Positions 7,816 to 16,456 of a stretch of 33,102 nucleotides of DNA are shown here, one piece after another. The stretch comes from Chloroflexota bacterium (GTDB taxonomy: Bacteria > Chloroflexota > Anaerolineae > B4-G1): contig DSDT01000374.1 in NCBI GenBank assembly GCA_011048615.1, positions 1 to 33,102 of the forward strand. The letters are read 5' to 3'. How positions within the stretch are numbered: the stretch's first letter is position 1; each line of letters begins with the position of its first letter. The notes below the pieces were generated by a model. It was given only the letters and a program-made list of their open reading frames with translations. It did not search any database and was not told where the DNA came from. The position numbers and the translations under genes are program-made.

Positions 7816-10575
7816 TCAATCCGTACCCAATGCCTGAGCTACCGCCTCTGCTAGCTCCTCGATACTGGGCGGTTTGGACAGCCAGACGCCTACCCCATAC
7901 GCGCGCAGTTTTGCCATGGCTCGCTCCTGTGGGTAGCCGCTCAACAGGATCACTGGCATCACCCACCCCCGCTCGCGCAAGGCGTGTGCCAGCGCCACAC
8001 CCCCCATCTCCGGCATCACTACGTCGCTCAACACCAGGTTGACCGCACCCCCCAGTTCTTCCAGTAGCGCCAATGCCTGCACGCCGTTAGCCGCTTCCTG
8101 TACTTGATAGCCCCACTCTGTCAATGTCTCCCGTAGTGTCGCCCGCAACGAGGGATTGTCTTCCACCACCAGTATCACCTCGCCTTTCCCTTGAGGCGGG
8201 ATGGAGACGTCCGGTGAGAGAGGCATAGTCGGAGGCGCCTCCAGCGCAGTCAGGTAGATGGTGAAGGTCGTCCCTGCGCCCACCTGCGTTTCCACGTCAA
8301 TGCGCCCTTCGTGTTGAGCCACGATGCCGTATACTTGCGCCAATCCTAAGCCGCTGCCCTGGTCAGGCGGTTTGGTGGTGTAGAACGGCTCGAAGACGTG
8401 CGGCAGTACCTCCGGCGGGATGCCGACACCGGTGTCCGCCACGCTCAACCTGATCCAGTCGCCGGCCTCCAGCTCCGGCAAGAGCGGCGACGCGCCTGGC
8501 TCGACCGTGATGCGTTCCAGGGCGAGGGAAAGGATTCCGCCTTCCGGCATGGCATCGCGGGCGTTGACGGCCAGGTTCATCACCATCTGTTGCATGCGGG
8601 TGGGGTCGGCATTGACCGTGTACTCACCATGCCCATAGTCCAACCGGGTCGTGATGTGCTCCGGTAGCGTTCGTTTCAGCAACTGGACCTGTTCCTTGAG
8701 CAGCAGTAGCAGATCGAGCGGCTGGCGCTCCAACACTGCCCGCCTGCTAAAGTCGAGGATCTGCTGGATCAGCCGGGTGGCGTGGTGGGCCTGCTCATTG
8801 ATGGTCGCCAATCGCCCCCGGTCACGGTCCGATAGGGCCGCCGAGCGGGCCGTCATCTGGGCGTGGAGGACGATGACGGCCATGATGTTGTTGAAATCGT
8901 GGGCGATGCCGGCCGCCAGTTGTCCGATGGCGGCCAATCGCTCCTGCTGCTGAATGCGCCGCTCGGCCTCGTACTGCTGGGTCACGTCGCGGATGACCAG
9001 CACCCAGCCCTTGGGAGTGGCGTCGTTCTCGACAGGCCGGGCGAGAACCTGGAGGCTCCGACCGTCCGCGGCCACTTCGTGCCATAGCCCCTTGGGCGGC
9101 GAGGTCAGCAGCTCCACCAGCGGACGATTGCCCAGACGGGTGAGGGTATCGCCCACTTGCGCGCCGGCCAGGGCAGCCAGATCCCTCCGGCCCAGCGGGT
9201 TGGTCAGGACGACGCGGCAATCGGAATCCAGCAGCAGCACGCCCTCCGGCACCGTGTCCATAATCTCCTGCACTCTTTGGGCCTGCTCCTGAACCTGCGC
9301 CAGCAGTCGTTCCCGTTCCTCCTCTGCCCGCTTGCGCTCGGTGATGTCGCGGACGTACTCAATGATCCCCTCCATCTGTCCTGTTGTCGCATCAATCATG
9401 GGGAAACTGTAGAGGTCCAGCCATCCGACAATCTCTCCTCCCGGCCCACGTTTGGGAACGACTTCATATGCGGCTTGACCAGTCTGCAATGTTCGCCAAG
9501 TAGGGCAGACTTCACAGCGCTCGCTCCGACCGTGGTAGGCCACATAACATTTCTTGCCCACAAGCGGGAGGGCATGCGCATACCACTCTTCCATGGTCGG
9601 GTTGACACGGATAATGTTCATGTCCCTATCGAGGACGCTGATGCCGTCTTGTATGCTCGTGAAGATGTTATCCAGGAAACGTTCTCTCTCCTGCAGCACT
9701 TCCTCTGCCCGCTTGCGCTCGGTGACGTCCCGGGCGATGCCTAACACGGCCACGACCGCCTCATCCTGGATCAGCGGCGTGACGACGAGTTCACCGATCT
9801 GCTCTTCCCCCATCGCATTGTTGATGCGCAACTCGAATGGCGGTGGTGTCTCGCCCCGCATGATTTGCCCGAGCAAGCTCGCAGCTACGGGTCTATCTTC
9901 TGGATGAAGAAAACCAGCGAAGGACTTGCCCAGCCAGTCCGCGCGCGACCAGCCGGTAAGAGTTTCAAAGGCCGGATTAAGCGACACGAACGTCCCGTCG
10001 GCCGCCACAGTAAAGATTACGTCCTGTGCGGTCTCGACCAGCGTGCGGTAGCGTTCTTCGCTTTGCCGCAGTGCCTCTTCGGCCTGTTTGTGCTGGGTGA
10101 TGTCGGACATTGCGCCGGTCAGACCTACCACCTGCCCCTCTTCTACCAGCGTCCGACTCGACGTGCGCAAGTGACGCACCGTGCCGTCACTGCTATACAC
10201 GCGAAATTCGAACGGCTCTATTTGGCCGGACAGAGAACGCTCAAAGCTGGCCGCCAAACCAGGTAAATCGTCGGGATGGATAAAACGGGTAAAGGATTGG
10301 CCGATGACTTCATCTGCCCTGTAGCCGGTATATTGCTCAATGGCCAGACTGATGTAGGTAAAGCGACCTTGCGCATCCAGCGTAAAAATCACCTCGCTCA
10401 GGTTCTCGACCAGCGTGCGATATTTCTCTTCAGATCGCCGCAGAGCTTGTTCTGCCTGCTTGCGCTCGGTTTCCACTGCCTCCAGCTCAGCGACCCGTCG
10501 GCGCAGCACAGCCAACTCATCAATAAGCTGCTGTTCGACCGCAGCGGTTGGCTTGGCCTTGGCTCGATCTTTCAT
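7816..10575 (-). CDS. Soluble multi-PAS hybrid histidine kinase
   Basis: A 919-residue protein. Order: N-terminal coiled coil (about 12-46), PAS1 (47-165), PAS2 (170-290), PAS3 (295-420), PAS4 (435-535), HisKA with H559 in AAGIAHDFNN, HATPase_c (N box NLAVNARDAM, DTGVGIPP, GSGLGLAQVYG), and a receiver domain with phosphoacceptor D851 (LVLSDVVMPEMGG). The first three PAS domains each end in a DIT/DVTE(R/Q)-type helix. PAS3 carries cysteines C343, C354 and C357, in KKCYVAYHG and CEVCP, and may bind a metal or sense redox. No membrane helices are visible. ATG 10575 is chosen because AGGAGGT sits 7 bases upstream; the frame stays open further, but those residues look non-conserved. It diverges from valS, and no separate response regulator is adjacent. 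The signal is unknown. Confidence 0.9.
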   Translation of the reverse strand: MKDRAKAKPTAAVEQQLIDELAVLRRRVAELEAVETERKQAEQALRRSEEKYRTLVENLSEVIFTLDAQGRFTYISLAIEQYTGYRADEVIGQSFTRFIHPDDLPGLAASFERSLSGQIEPFEFRVYSSDGTVRHLRTSSRTLVEEGQVVGLTGAMSDITQHKQAEEALRQSEERYRTLVETAQDVIFTVAADGTFVSLNPAFETLTGWSRADWLGKSFAGFLHPEDRPVAASLLGQIMRGETPPPFELRINNAMGEEQIGELVVTPLIQDEAVVAVLGIARDVTERKRAEEVLQERERFLDNIFTSIQDGISVLDRDMNIIRVNPTMEEWYAHALPLVGKKCYVAYHGRSERCEVCPTWRTLQTGQAAYEVVPKRGPGGEIVGWLDLYSFPMIDATTGQMEGIIEYVRDITERKRAEEERERLLAQVQEQAQRVQEIMDTVPEGVLLLDSDCRVVLTNPLGRRDLAALAGAQVGDTLTRLGNRPLVELLTSPPKGLWHEVAADGRSLQVLARPVENDATPKGWVLVIRDVTQQYEAERRIQQQERLAAIGQLAAGIAHDFNNIMAVIVLHAQMTARSAALSDRDRGRLATINEQAHHATRLIQQILDFSRRAVLERQPLDLLLLLKEQVQLLKRTLPEHITTRLDYGHGEYTVNADPTRMQQMVMNLAVNARDAMPEGGILSLALERITVEPGASPLLPELEAGDWIRLSVADTGVGIPPEVLPHVFEPFYTTKPPDQGSGLGLAQVYGIVAQHEGRIDVETQVGAGTTFTIYLTALEAPPTMPLSPDVSIPPQGKGEVILVVEDNPSLRATLRETLTEWGYQVQEAANGVQALALLEELGGAVNLVLSDVVMPEMGGVALAHALRERGWVMPVILLSGYPQERAMAKLRAYGVGVWLSKPPSIEELAEAVAQALGTD

Positions 10576-10710
10576 TTCGTGTACCTCCTGATGTGCTCGT
10601 ATACACTCTCGGTGGGATGAGTGAGGCGGCGTCATCGAGGATCTTTGGGTGCAAAGGGGTTTCCGTGCCAAAATCCCATCCGAAAGATTCGTAGCATAGG
10701 GCCTCGTGCC

Positions 10711-10731
10711 CGCCCACGAGGGGCTAAACTA
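10711..10731. repeat. GC-rich hairpin in the kinase leader
   Basis: CCTCGTG (10712-10718) and CACGAGG (10725-10731) form a 7-bp stem around a 6-base loop. GTAG just upstream and CTAC just downstream may extend it with gaps. It lies in the predicted 5' leader of the histidine kinase and resembles the hairpins at 27720-27838 in style, not in sequence. Confidence 0.5.
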
Positions 10732-10770
10732 CAGTTATTCGGACAGGCTAATCCATACACGCTCTTTTTC

Positions 10771-10799
10771 AGTATATATCGATTTGCCAGGCTTGTAAA
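10771..10799 (-). promoter_or_regulatory. Promoter for the hybrid histidine kinase
   Basis: On the minus strand TTTACA (10799-10794), 17-base spacer, TATACT (10776-10771). Predicted start near 10764, leaving a leader of about 190 bases before ATG 10575. It is back to back with the valS promoter (-35 elements 36 bases apart). Confidence 0.6.
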
Positions 10800-10835
10800 G
10801 CTCCACTGGCCACGCAATCAGACCAGGCGAAACAG

Positions 10836-10864
10836 TTGACGTCGCCCTGTATGCATGGTATAAT
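10836..10864 (+). promoter_or_regulatory. Consensus sigma70 promoter for valS
   Basis: TTGACG (10836-10841), a 17-base spacer and TATAAT (10859-10864), with a TGG extended -10 motif directly upstream of TATAAT. This is close to a perfect housekeeping promoter. Transcription would begin near 10871, at the start of the T-box leader. Confidence 0.8.
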
Positions 10865-10870
10865 TTCGTC

Positions 10871-11190
10871 ACAACCGAAATTTGAAAGGCAATGAGCAGG
10901 AGGAGTAGGTGGGTCAGGCCCTGGCGAGCCCCGTGGAGTGAGCACGGGGGTAGAGAAGAGGGTCACCGGCTGCAAGCCCTCGCAGCGCCCCCGCCGAAGG
11001 TCGCCTGGGAGTCGAGCGGCTGAACCGGATTATGTGCCGGACAAGCTGCTCCGGGTTCGCCCGTTAGCGCGAGCGCCCTTGTTGGAGGGCGGCAGAGTGC
11101 GACGGCGGCATCAACGTAGATGTCGTTGTCGAATCAGGGTGGTACCGCGAAAGGATGCCCCTTCCGTCCCTGGACGGAGGGGGCTTTTTG
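10871..11190 (+). promoter_or_regulatory. T-box riboswitch leader of valS
   Basis: A 5' leader of about 345 bases that carries the hallmark T-box sequence AGGGTGGTACCGCG at 11136-11149, followed by the antiterminator partner CGTCCCT (11165-11171) and an intrinsic terminator. Upstream lies a structured Stem I-like region with a hairpin around 10930-10950 and, at 10962-10964, GTC in the context GGGTCACC, the probable specifier codon for valine. T-boxes bind the uncharged cognate tRNA and switch from termination to read-through. The gene downstream is valS, which agrees with a GTC specifier. The T-box motif is seen directly; the exact specifier register is inferred. Confidence 0.9.
11157..11189 (+). 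terminator. T-box-controlled terminator
   Basis: GCCCCTTCCGTCC (11157-11169) pairs with GGACGGAGGGGGC (11172-11184), with one G-U pair, followed by TTTTT (11185-11189). The left arm overlaps the antiterminator partner CGTCCCT, so the two structures exclude each other. Confidence 0.88.
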
Positions 11191-11214
11191 TTTGATCAAC
11201 TTGGGAGGTTTACT

Positions 11215-13944
11215 ATGAACGAGCAACTGTCCAAAACCTACGATCCCGCGGAACACGAGAGCCGCCTCTACCAGTGGTGGGAGGCGCAGGGCTACTTTCG
11301 ACCCGAGACGCAGGTTGCGCTGGGATTGGTCTCCGAGGACGGGCCGCGCTGGTGCATCACCATGCCGCCCCCCAACGTGACCGGCGTGCTCCACCTGGGC
11401 CACGCCATGACCGCCGCCGTCGAGGACCTGATGACCCGCTACTACCGCATGCGGGGCTGCCAGACCCTTTTCCTGCCCGGGGCCGACCACGCCGGCATCG
11501 CCACCCAGAACGTGGTGGAGCGGGAGCTGGCCAAAGAGGGCCTCACCCGCCACGACCTGAACCGCGATCAGTTCGTCGAGCGGTGCTGGGCCTGGGCGCG
11601 AACATCGCTGGCGCGGATCACCGAGCAGCACAAGCGGCTGGGCATCTCATGCGACTGGACGCGGGAGCGGTTCACGCTGGACGACGGCCTCAGCCGGGCC
11701 GTGCGCACCGCCTTCGTGCGGCTGTACAAACGCGGGCTGATCTACCGGGGCGCCTACCTGGTCAACTGGTGCCCGCGCTGTGAGTCGGCCGTCTCCGACC
11801 TGGAGGTGGAGCCGGAGGAGCGCGAGAGCCACCTGTGGCACATCCGGTACCCGATCATCAATGGGGATTGGGACGGGCCGCGGGCCGAGTGGGGCAGCGG
11901 CCGGTGGGCCGCGGGCGCCACCGCGTTCATCCAGATGGCGACCACCCGCCCGGAGACGATCCTGGGAGATACCGCCGTGGCGGTCCACCCGGACGACGCG
12001 CGCTGGCGGCATCTGATCGGCCAGACGGCCATCTTGCCGGTCATCGGGCGGCGCATCCCCATCATCGCCGACGAAGTGGTGCAGCCCGAATTCGGCAGCG
12101 GCGCGGTCAAGGTGACGCCGGCCCACGACCCAACCGACAACGAGATCGGCATCCGCCACGGGCTGGAAGCGCCCGACGTGATGACCGAGACGGCTCACAT
12201 CAACGAATTGGGCGGCCCCTACGCCGGGCAGGACCGGTTCGCGTGCCGTCGTAACATCGTGGCCGATTTCGAGCGGGAAGGGCTGCTGGTCAAGATCGAG
12301 CCGTACACCCACGCCGTGGGGACCTGCCAGCGGTGTGGCACCGACATCGAGCCCCGCATCTCGACCCAGTGGTTCGTGCACGTCAAACCGCTGGCCGAGG
12401 CGGCGATGGAGGCGGTGCGCAGCGGCGCGACGGCCATCGTCCCGGAGCGGGAGGAGGCCCGCTTCTTCCACTGGATGGAGAACATTCGCCCGTGGTGCAT
12501 CTCGCGCCAGCTCTGGTGGGGCCACCGCATCCCGGTCTGGTACTGCGACGACTGCGGCGAGCAGACCTGTGAGTTGGAGGACCCGACCGCCTGCGCCCAC
12601 TGCGGCAGTGCGCACATCCACCAGGACGAAGACGTGCTCGACACCTGGTTCTCCTCCGGGCTGTGGTCTTTCTCCACCCTCGGCTGGCCGGAGGAGACAG
12701 CCGACCTGCAACGCTACTATCCCACCGACGTGCGGGAGACTGGCTACGACATCCTGTTCTTCTGGGTGGCGCGGGAGATGATGCTGGGGATCGCGATGAC
12801 GGAGGAGACACCTTTCGCCACCGTCTATCTGCACGGATTGGTGCGGAACGAGGAGGGGAAGAAAATCTCTAAATCCATGGAGAACATTGCAGAGTACGAC
12901 CCGCTCCACATCATCGTGAAATACGGCAGCGACGCGCTGCGCTACACGCTGCTGACCAGTTCGACGCCGGGGCTGGACATGAATCTCGATCAGCGCCGGT
13001 TGGAGGGGGCGCGCAATTTCGCCAACAAAGTCTGGCAGGCAGCGCGGTTCGTGTTGATGAACAGCGCGGACTCGGACAGGCTCGATCTGGCATTCGATGG
13101 CGTGCAGCTTGCCGACCGCTGGATCCTCTCGCGCCTCAACCGGTTGATCGAGAGCGTCACTCGTCTCTTTGAGAGCTACCAGTACGGCGAGGCCGGGCGG
13201 CAGATCCACGACTTTTTGTGGAGCGAGTACTGCGACTGGTACCTCGAGGCCAGCAAAGTGCGGTTGTACGATGATACGCTTGCCGAGGCGGACAAAGATG
13301 TGACGCGCGCCGTTCTGCTGCACGTGCTGGAAACGGCGCTGCGGCTGCTGCATCCCTTTATGCCGTTCCTCACCGAAGCGCTGTGGCAGGCGCTGCCAGA
13401 CGCCATGCGCACAGGCGAGGCGCTGATGATGGCCCGTTGGCCTGAACCGAATGCCGCGCTCATAGACGACGCGGCCGAGGTGCACATGGCGACGGTGATG
13501 GAGCTGATTCGCTCCATCCGGAACGCGCGGGCCGAGTACGACGTGATGCCCGGCAAACGGATCCCGGCCCTCGTCGCGGCGGGCGGCGCGGTCAACTGGC
13601 TCGACGGGCAGCGCGACACGCTCTGCTTCCTGGCTCGCCTCGATCCCGACGGATTGACCATCGCGGCGCAGCTCGCGCCGCCGGAACAGGCCGCGGCTGT
13701 GGTGGTCGGCGACGTGGCGGCGTACCTGCCGTTGGCCGGGCTGGTGGATTTGGAGGCGGAGCGGGAGCGGCTTACAAAGGCGCTGGTCGAGCTCGAGGGG
13801 CGCATCGCCCGCAGCGAGGGGCTGTTGGGCGGCGAGTTCGCGCACAAGGCCCCAGAACAGATCGTCCAGCGGGAGCGGGACAAGCTGACCGAGATGCAAG
13901 TGGAGAAGGTCAAGTTGGAGGAGCAGTTGGCGATGTTGAAGTAG
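11215..13944 (+). CDS. valS: Valyl-tRNA synthetase
   Basis: A 909-residue class I synthetase that charges tRNA-Val. Seen: HIGH motif as HLGHAM in PPPNVTGVLHLGHAM, the CP1 editing domain with TTRPETILGDTAVAVHP, zinc-type cysteine pairs (CQRCG, CDDCG, CAHCG), the KMSKS motif as KISKS in GKKISKSMENI, an anticodon-binding domain, and a C-terminal tRNA-binding coiled coil (LEAERERLTKALVELEG onward). Length fits the family. ATG 11215 follows GGGAGGT; the frame is open upstream through the terminator, so earlier starts are not credible. Expression is set by the T-box leader, and a terminator follows at 13971. Confidence 0.97.
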   Translation: MNEQLSKTYDPAEHESRLYQWWEAQGYFRPETQVALGLVSEDGPRWCITMPPPNVTGVLHLGHAMTAAVEDLMTRYYRMRGCQTLFLPGADHAGIATQNVVERELAKEGLTRHDLNRDQFVERCWAWARTSLARITEQHKRLGISCDWTRERFTLDDGLSRAVRTAFVRLYKRGLIYRGAYLVNWCPRCESAVSDLEVEPEERESHLWHIRYPIINGDWDGPRAEWGSGRWAAGATAFIQMATTRPETILGDTAVAVHPDDARWRHLIGQTAILPVIGRRIPIIADEVVQPEFGSGAVKVTPAHDPTDNEIGIRHGLEAPDVMTETAHINELGGPYAGQDRFACRRNIVADFEREGLLVKIEPYTHAVGTCQRCGTDIEPRISTQWFVHVKPLAEAAMEAVRSGATAIVPEREEARFFHWMENIRPWCISRQLWWGHRIPVWYCDDCGEQTCELEDPTACAHCGSAHIHQDEDVLDTWFSSGLWSFSTLGWPEETADLQRYYPTDVRETGYDILFFWVAREMMLGIAMTEETPFATVYLHGLVRNEEGKKISKSMENIAEYDPLHIIVKYGSDALRYTLLTSSTPGLDMNLDQRRLEGARNFANKVWQAARFVLMNSADSDRLDLAFDGVQLADRWILSRLNRLIESVTRLFESYQYGEAGRQIHDFLWSEYCDWYLEASKVRLYDDTLAEADKDVTRAVLLHVLETALRLLHPFMPFLTEALWQALPDAMRTGEALMMARWPEPNAALIDDAAEVHMATVMELIRSIRNARAEYDVMPGKRIPALVAAGGAVNWLDGQRDTLCFLARLDPDGLTIAAQLAPPEQAAAVVVGDVAAYLPLAGLVDLEAERERLTKALVELEGRIARSEGLLGGEFAHKAPEQIVQRERDKLTEMQVEKVKLEEQLAMLK

Positions 13945-13970
13945 CTCCTTCCGACCACCGAGAGAACACG

Positions 13971-14010
13971 AACTGTCCAGGTCGAAGGCGGAACCTGGGC
14001 AGTTCTTTGT
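13971..14010 (+). terminator. Intrinsic terminator of valS
   Basis: AACTGTCCAGGT (13971-13982) pairs with ACCTGGGCAGTT (13993-14004), 12 bp with one G-U pair and a 10-base loop, followed by CTTTGTTTG. The T run is interrupted. Confidence 0.75.
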
Positions 14011-14039
14011 TTGGTGTGTGGGCATAGTTGTGGTATAGT
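14011..14039 (+). promoter_or_regulatory. Probable promoter of the carboxyltransferase operon
   Basis: TTGGTG (14011-14016), 17-base spacer, TATAGT (14034-14039) with a TGG extended -10. It lies just after the valS terminator; predicted leader is about 35 bases to ATG 14080. Confidence 0.55.
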
Positions 14040-14079
14040 ATAGGCGGTTACGAAATCCACATTGAAATGGAGGGTGTCT

Positions 14080-15639
14080 ATGTCGGCTGAGGCAAAGAAT
14101 GCAAAAATTGCCGGGTTACACCACATGCGTGAGCAGGCCCGCCTGGGCGGTGGGCAGGCCCGTATTGATCGCCAGCACGAGCAGGGCAAGATGACGGCTC
14201 GCGAGCGGGCCGAGAAACTGCTCGATCCCGGCACCTTTCGGGAGATAGATCCGTTCGTCACGCACCGGGCCACCGGTTTTGGGGTGGAGGAAAAGCAGAT
14301 CCTGGGCGATTCCGTGGTCACCGGTTGGGGGCAGATCGCCGGGCGGCTGGTTTACGTCTTTTCCCAGGATTTTACCGTCTTTGGGGGCAGCCTGTCGGAA
14401 GTGCACGCCGAAAAGGTGTGCAAGGTGATGGATCTGGCGATGAAGAATGGCGCCCCGGTCATCGGATTGAACGATTCCGGCGGGGCGCGCATCCAGGAGG
14501 GGGTCGTCTCGCTGGCCGGGTACGCCTACATTTTCTTGCGCAACGTGTTGGCCTCCGGCGTCGTGCCCCAGATCTCGGCCATCCTCGGCCCGTGCGCCGG
14601 CGGTGCGGTCTACTCGCCGGCCATGACCGATTTCATCCTGATGACGAAAGAGACCAGCCACATGTTTATCACCGGGCCGGAAGTGATCAGGGCAGTCACT
14701 CACGAGGAGGTGACGTTCGAAGAGCTGGGCGGTGCAATGGCTCACGCCTCCAATAGCGGGGTGGCCCACTTTGCGGCCCAGAATGAGGAGCACTGCCTGG
14801 GGTTGATCCGCCAACTGCTGAGTTACGTGCCGCAGAACAACCTGGAGGACCCGCCTGTCGTCCCCACCGCCGACCCCGAGGATCGGATGGACGAGGCGCT
14901 CAAGACGATCATCCCGGACAGCCCCACCCGGGCCTATGATATGAAAGAGGTCATCCGCCACGTAGTGGACGACGGGCAGTTCCTGGAAGTGCACGAGCAC
15001 TGGGCGCAGAACATTATCGTCGGCTTTGCCCGTTTTGGGGGGTTCTCGGTCGGCATCGTGGCCCAGCAGCCGATGGTGCTGGCGGGCGTGCTGGATATTG
15101 ACGCCTCTCGCAAGGGCGGCCGTTTCGTCCGCTTCTGCGATGCGTTCAATATCCCCATCATCACTTTTGTGGACGTGCCGGGCTTCCTGCCGGGGGTGGA
15201 GCAGGAGCACGGGGGGATCATTCTCAATGGGGCCAAGCTGCTGTACGCTTACTGCGAGGCGACCGTGCCCAAGATCACCATCATCACGCGCAAGGCCTAC
15301 GGCGGGGCTTATGACGTGATGAGCTCCAAGCACATCCGGGGAGACATCTCCTACGCCTGGCCGACGGCCGAGATCGCGGTGATGGGGCCGGAGGGGGCGG
15401 TCAATATTGTCTTTCGCAAAGAGATCGCTGCCGCCGCGGATCCGGAGGCCGAGCGAGAGCGGCTGGTGCAAGAGTATCGGGAGCAGTTTGCAAATCCGTA
15501 CGTTGCCGCTGCGCGGGGGTACGTGGACGACATCATTGAGCCGCAGGAGACCCGCCCGCGTTTGATCGAGGCCCTCAAGATGCTCCAGAACAAGCGGGAC
15601 GCAAACCCGCCGAAAAAGCACGGGAATATTCCGCTGTGA
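14080..15639 (+). CDS. Acyl-CoA carboxyltransferase subunit (PccB/MmdA/12S type)
   Basis: A 519-residue carboxyltransferase of the propionyl-CoA carboxylase beta / methylmalonyl-CoA decarboxylase alpha / transcarboxylase 12S family. It moves CO2 between biotin and an acyl-CoA. N-terminal crotonase-like half: [18 protein letters not shown], then [14 protein letters not shown] and [16 protein letters not shown], which form an oxyanion pocket. C-terminal half: [35 protein letters not shown] and [16 protein letters not shown] 14080 follows GGAGGG at five bases. Its stop overlaps the next start. With the 5S-like and biotin-carrier genes downstream it completes the three parts of a methylmalonyl-CoA:pyruvate transcarboxylase. 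The family cannot by itself separate propionyl-CoA from methylmalonyl-CoA roles. Confidence 0.92.
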   Translation: MSAEAKNAKIAGLHHMREQARLGGGQARIDRQHEQGKMTARERAEKLLDPGTFREIDPFVTHRATGFGVEEKQILGDSVVTGWGQIAGRLVYVFSQDFTVFGGSLSEVHAEKVCKVMDLAMKNGAPVIGLNDSGGARIQEGVVSLAGYAYIFLRNVLASGVVPQISAILGPCAGGAVYSPAMTDFILMTKETSHMFITGPEVIRAVTHEEVTFEELGGAMAHASNSGVAHFAAQNEEHCLGLIRQLLSYVPQNNLEDPPVVPTADPEDRMDEALKTIIPDSPTRAYDMKEVIRHVVDDGQFLEVHEHWAQNIIVGFARFGGFSVGIVAQQPMVLAGVLDIDASRKGGRFVRFCDAFNIPIITFVDVPGFLPGVEQEHGGIILNGAKLLYAYCEATVPKITIITRKAYGGAYDVMSSKHIRGDISYAWPTAEIAVMGPEGAVNIVFRKEIAAAADPEAERERLVQEYREQFANPYVAAARGYVDDIIEPQETRPRLIEALKMLQNKRDANPPKKHGNIPL

Positions 15640-16106
15640 TGATGGAAGAACCCACTATGCCGGCATACGCCCGTCCGGGCCGCGCGCTTCATCTGGCCTT
15701 CATCGCATCCATCCTGTTCTATGTGCTGGTGGTGGAACTGGGTGTGCGTCTGCTAGAGCCCTTTGCGGGATTCGCGCCCGACTTTAACAGCGACCAGATT
15801 GCCTTCGGCGCGCTGCGGCTAGGCTTTATCGTGTTGGGAGCGATCAGCCTGGTGATGTTATCGGTCGTTTGGCAGCGTCCGCGTCTGATCAAATCCGTCG
15901 GCAGTATCTTTATCGTTGCGTACGCCAGCTTGGATGTTCTGGCCACTTTGGGCCTGATCCTGTTCTTACTGGGAGGCCTCCGTCTCGACTTTTACAGTTT
16001 CGCGGTTCCGGCGCTGGCAGGGCATCTGCTGCTGCTGACGCAGGGTCATCGCTGGGATGAACTCGTTGATGAATTGGCTGCGTCACAGCGAGATGAACTG
16101 GGGTAA
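15639..16106 (+). CDS. Small four-helix membrane protein, unknown function
   Basis: A 155-residue protein with about four predicted membrane helices (LHLAFIASILFYVLVVELGV, LRLGFIVLGAISLVMLSVVW, SIFIVAYASLDVLATLGLIL, FYSFAVPALAGHLLLL) and a charged C-terminus. I do not recognise the family. It is not the beta or gamma subunit of a sodium-pumping decarboxylase, which differ in size and motifs. ATG 15639 overlaps the TGA of the carboxyltransferase gene, implying coupled translation; an alternative ATG at 15657 has GGAAG upstream. Its position inside a carboxyltransferase operon suggests a membrane tether, an accessory role, or chance. Confidence 0.6.
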   Translation: MMEEPTMPAYARPGRALHLAFIASILFYVLVVELGVRLLEPFAGFAPDFNSDQIAFGALRLGFIVLGAISLVMLSVVWQRPRLIKSVGSIFIVAYASLDVLATLGLILFLLGGLRLDFYSFAVPALAGHLLLLTQGHRWDELVDELAASQRDELG

Positions 16107-16125
16107 TGAGGAGAAGGAGAATAGC

Positions 16126-16440
16126 ATGGCAAAGAGTGTGCTGACCGAATTGGCGCAAGATTTGACCGAGCCCTTCAAGCACGTGATCGTGGGGCAGGTA
16201 GACGATTATTGCGCTTATCTGACTCGCATAGAAGGCGCCTACATCTTTCACCAGCACGCCAGGGACGAGATGTACCTGGTGATGGAAGGCGAGATCGTCA
16301 TCGAATACGCCGATGGCGCCAGCGTCTCTGTTGGCGAGGGCGAGAGCTTGGTGGTGCGAGCGGGGGAGAAGCACCGCTCCCGCTCGGAGGAAGGGGCGTT
16401 GGTGTTGATGTTCAAGGCGCGGGATCTGTTCGCGGCGTAA
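16126..16440 (+). CDS. Single-domain cupin
   Basis: A 104-residue cupin. Motif 1 is FHQHARDEMYLVMEGEIVI (histidines and glutamate that usually bind a metal) and motif 2 is VVRAGEKHRSRSEE. Small cupins bind metals, sugars or act as isomerases; no specific role can be assigned. ATG 16126 follows a strong GAGGAGAAGGAG; an in-frame ATG at 16057 overlaps the previous gene and would add 23 non-conserved residues. It lies 16 bases before the OadA-like gene and so belongs to the carboxyltransferase operon. Confidence 0.82.
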   Translation: MAKSVLTELAQDLTEPFKHVIVGQVDDYCAYLTRIEGAYIFHQHARDEMYLVMEGEIVIEYADGASVSVGEGESLVVRAGEKHRSRSEEGALVLMFKARDLFAA

Positions 16441-16456
16441 AACTTTTGGAGGAACT

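Noticed and set aside
7632-8042. Plus-strand open frame with a possible TGCTATACT -10 box nearby and an ATGAGGAGG start at 7748
   Set aside because: It overlaps the 3' end of the hybrid kinase in antisense, has no convincing -35 box and no recognisable protein.
11647-14025. 792-codon minus-strand open frame opposite valS
   Set aside because: Antisense shadow of a clear valyl-tRNA synthetase gene; low-complexity Arg/His/Val composition and it runs through the valS terminator.
14116-15621. 501-codon minus-strand open frame opposite the carboxyltransferase gene
   Set aside because: Antisense shadow; the plus-strand protein has all family motifs.
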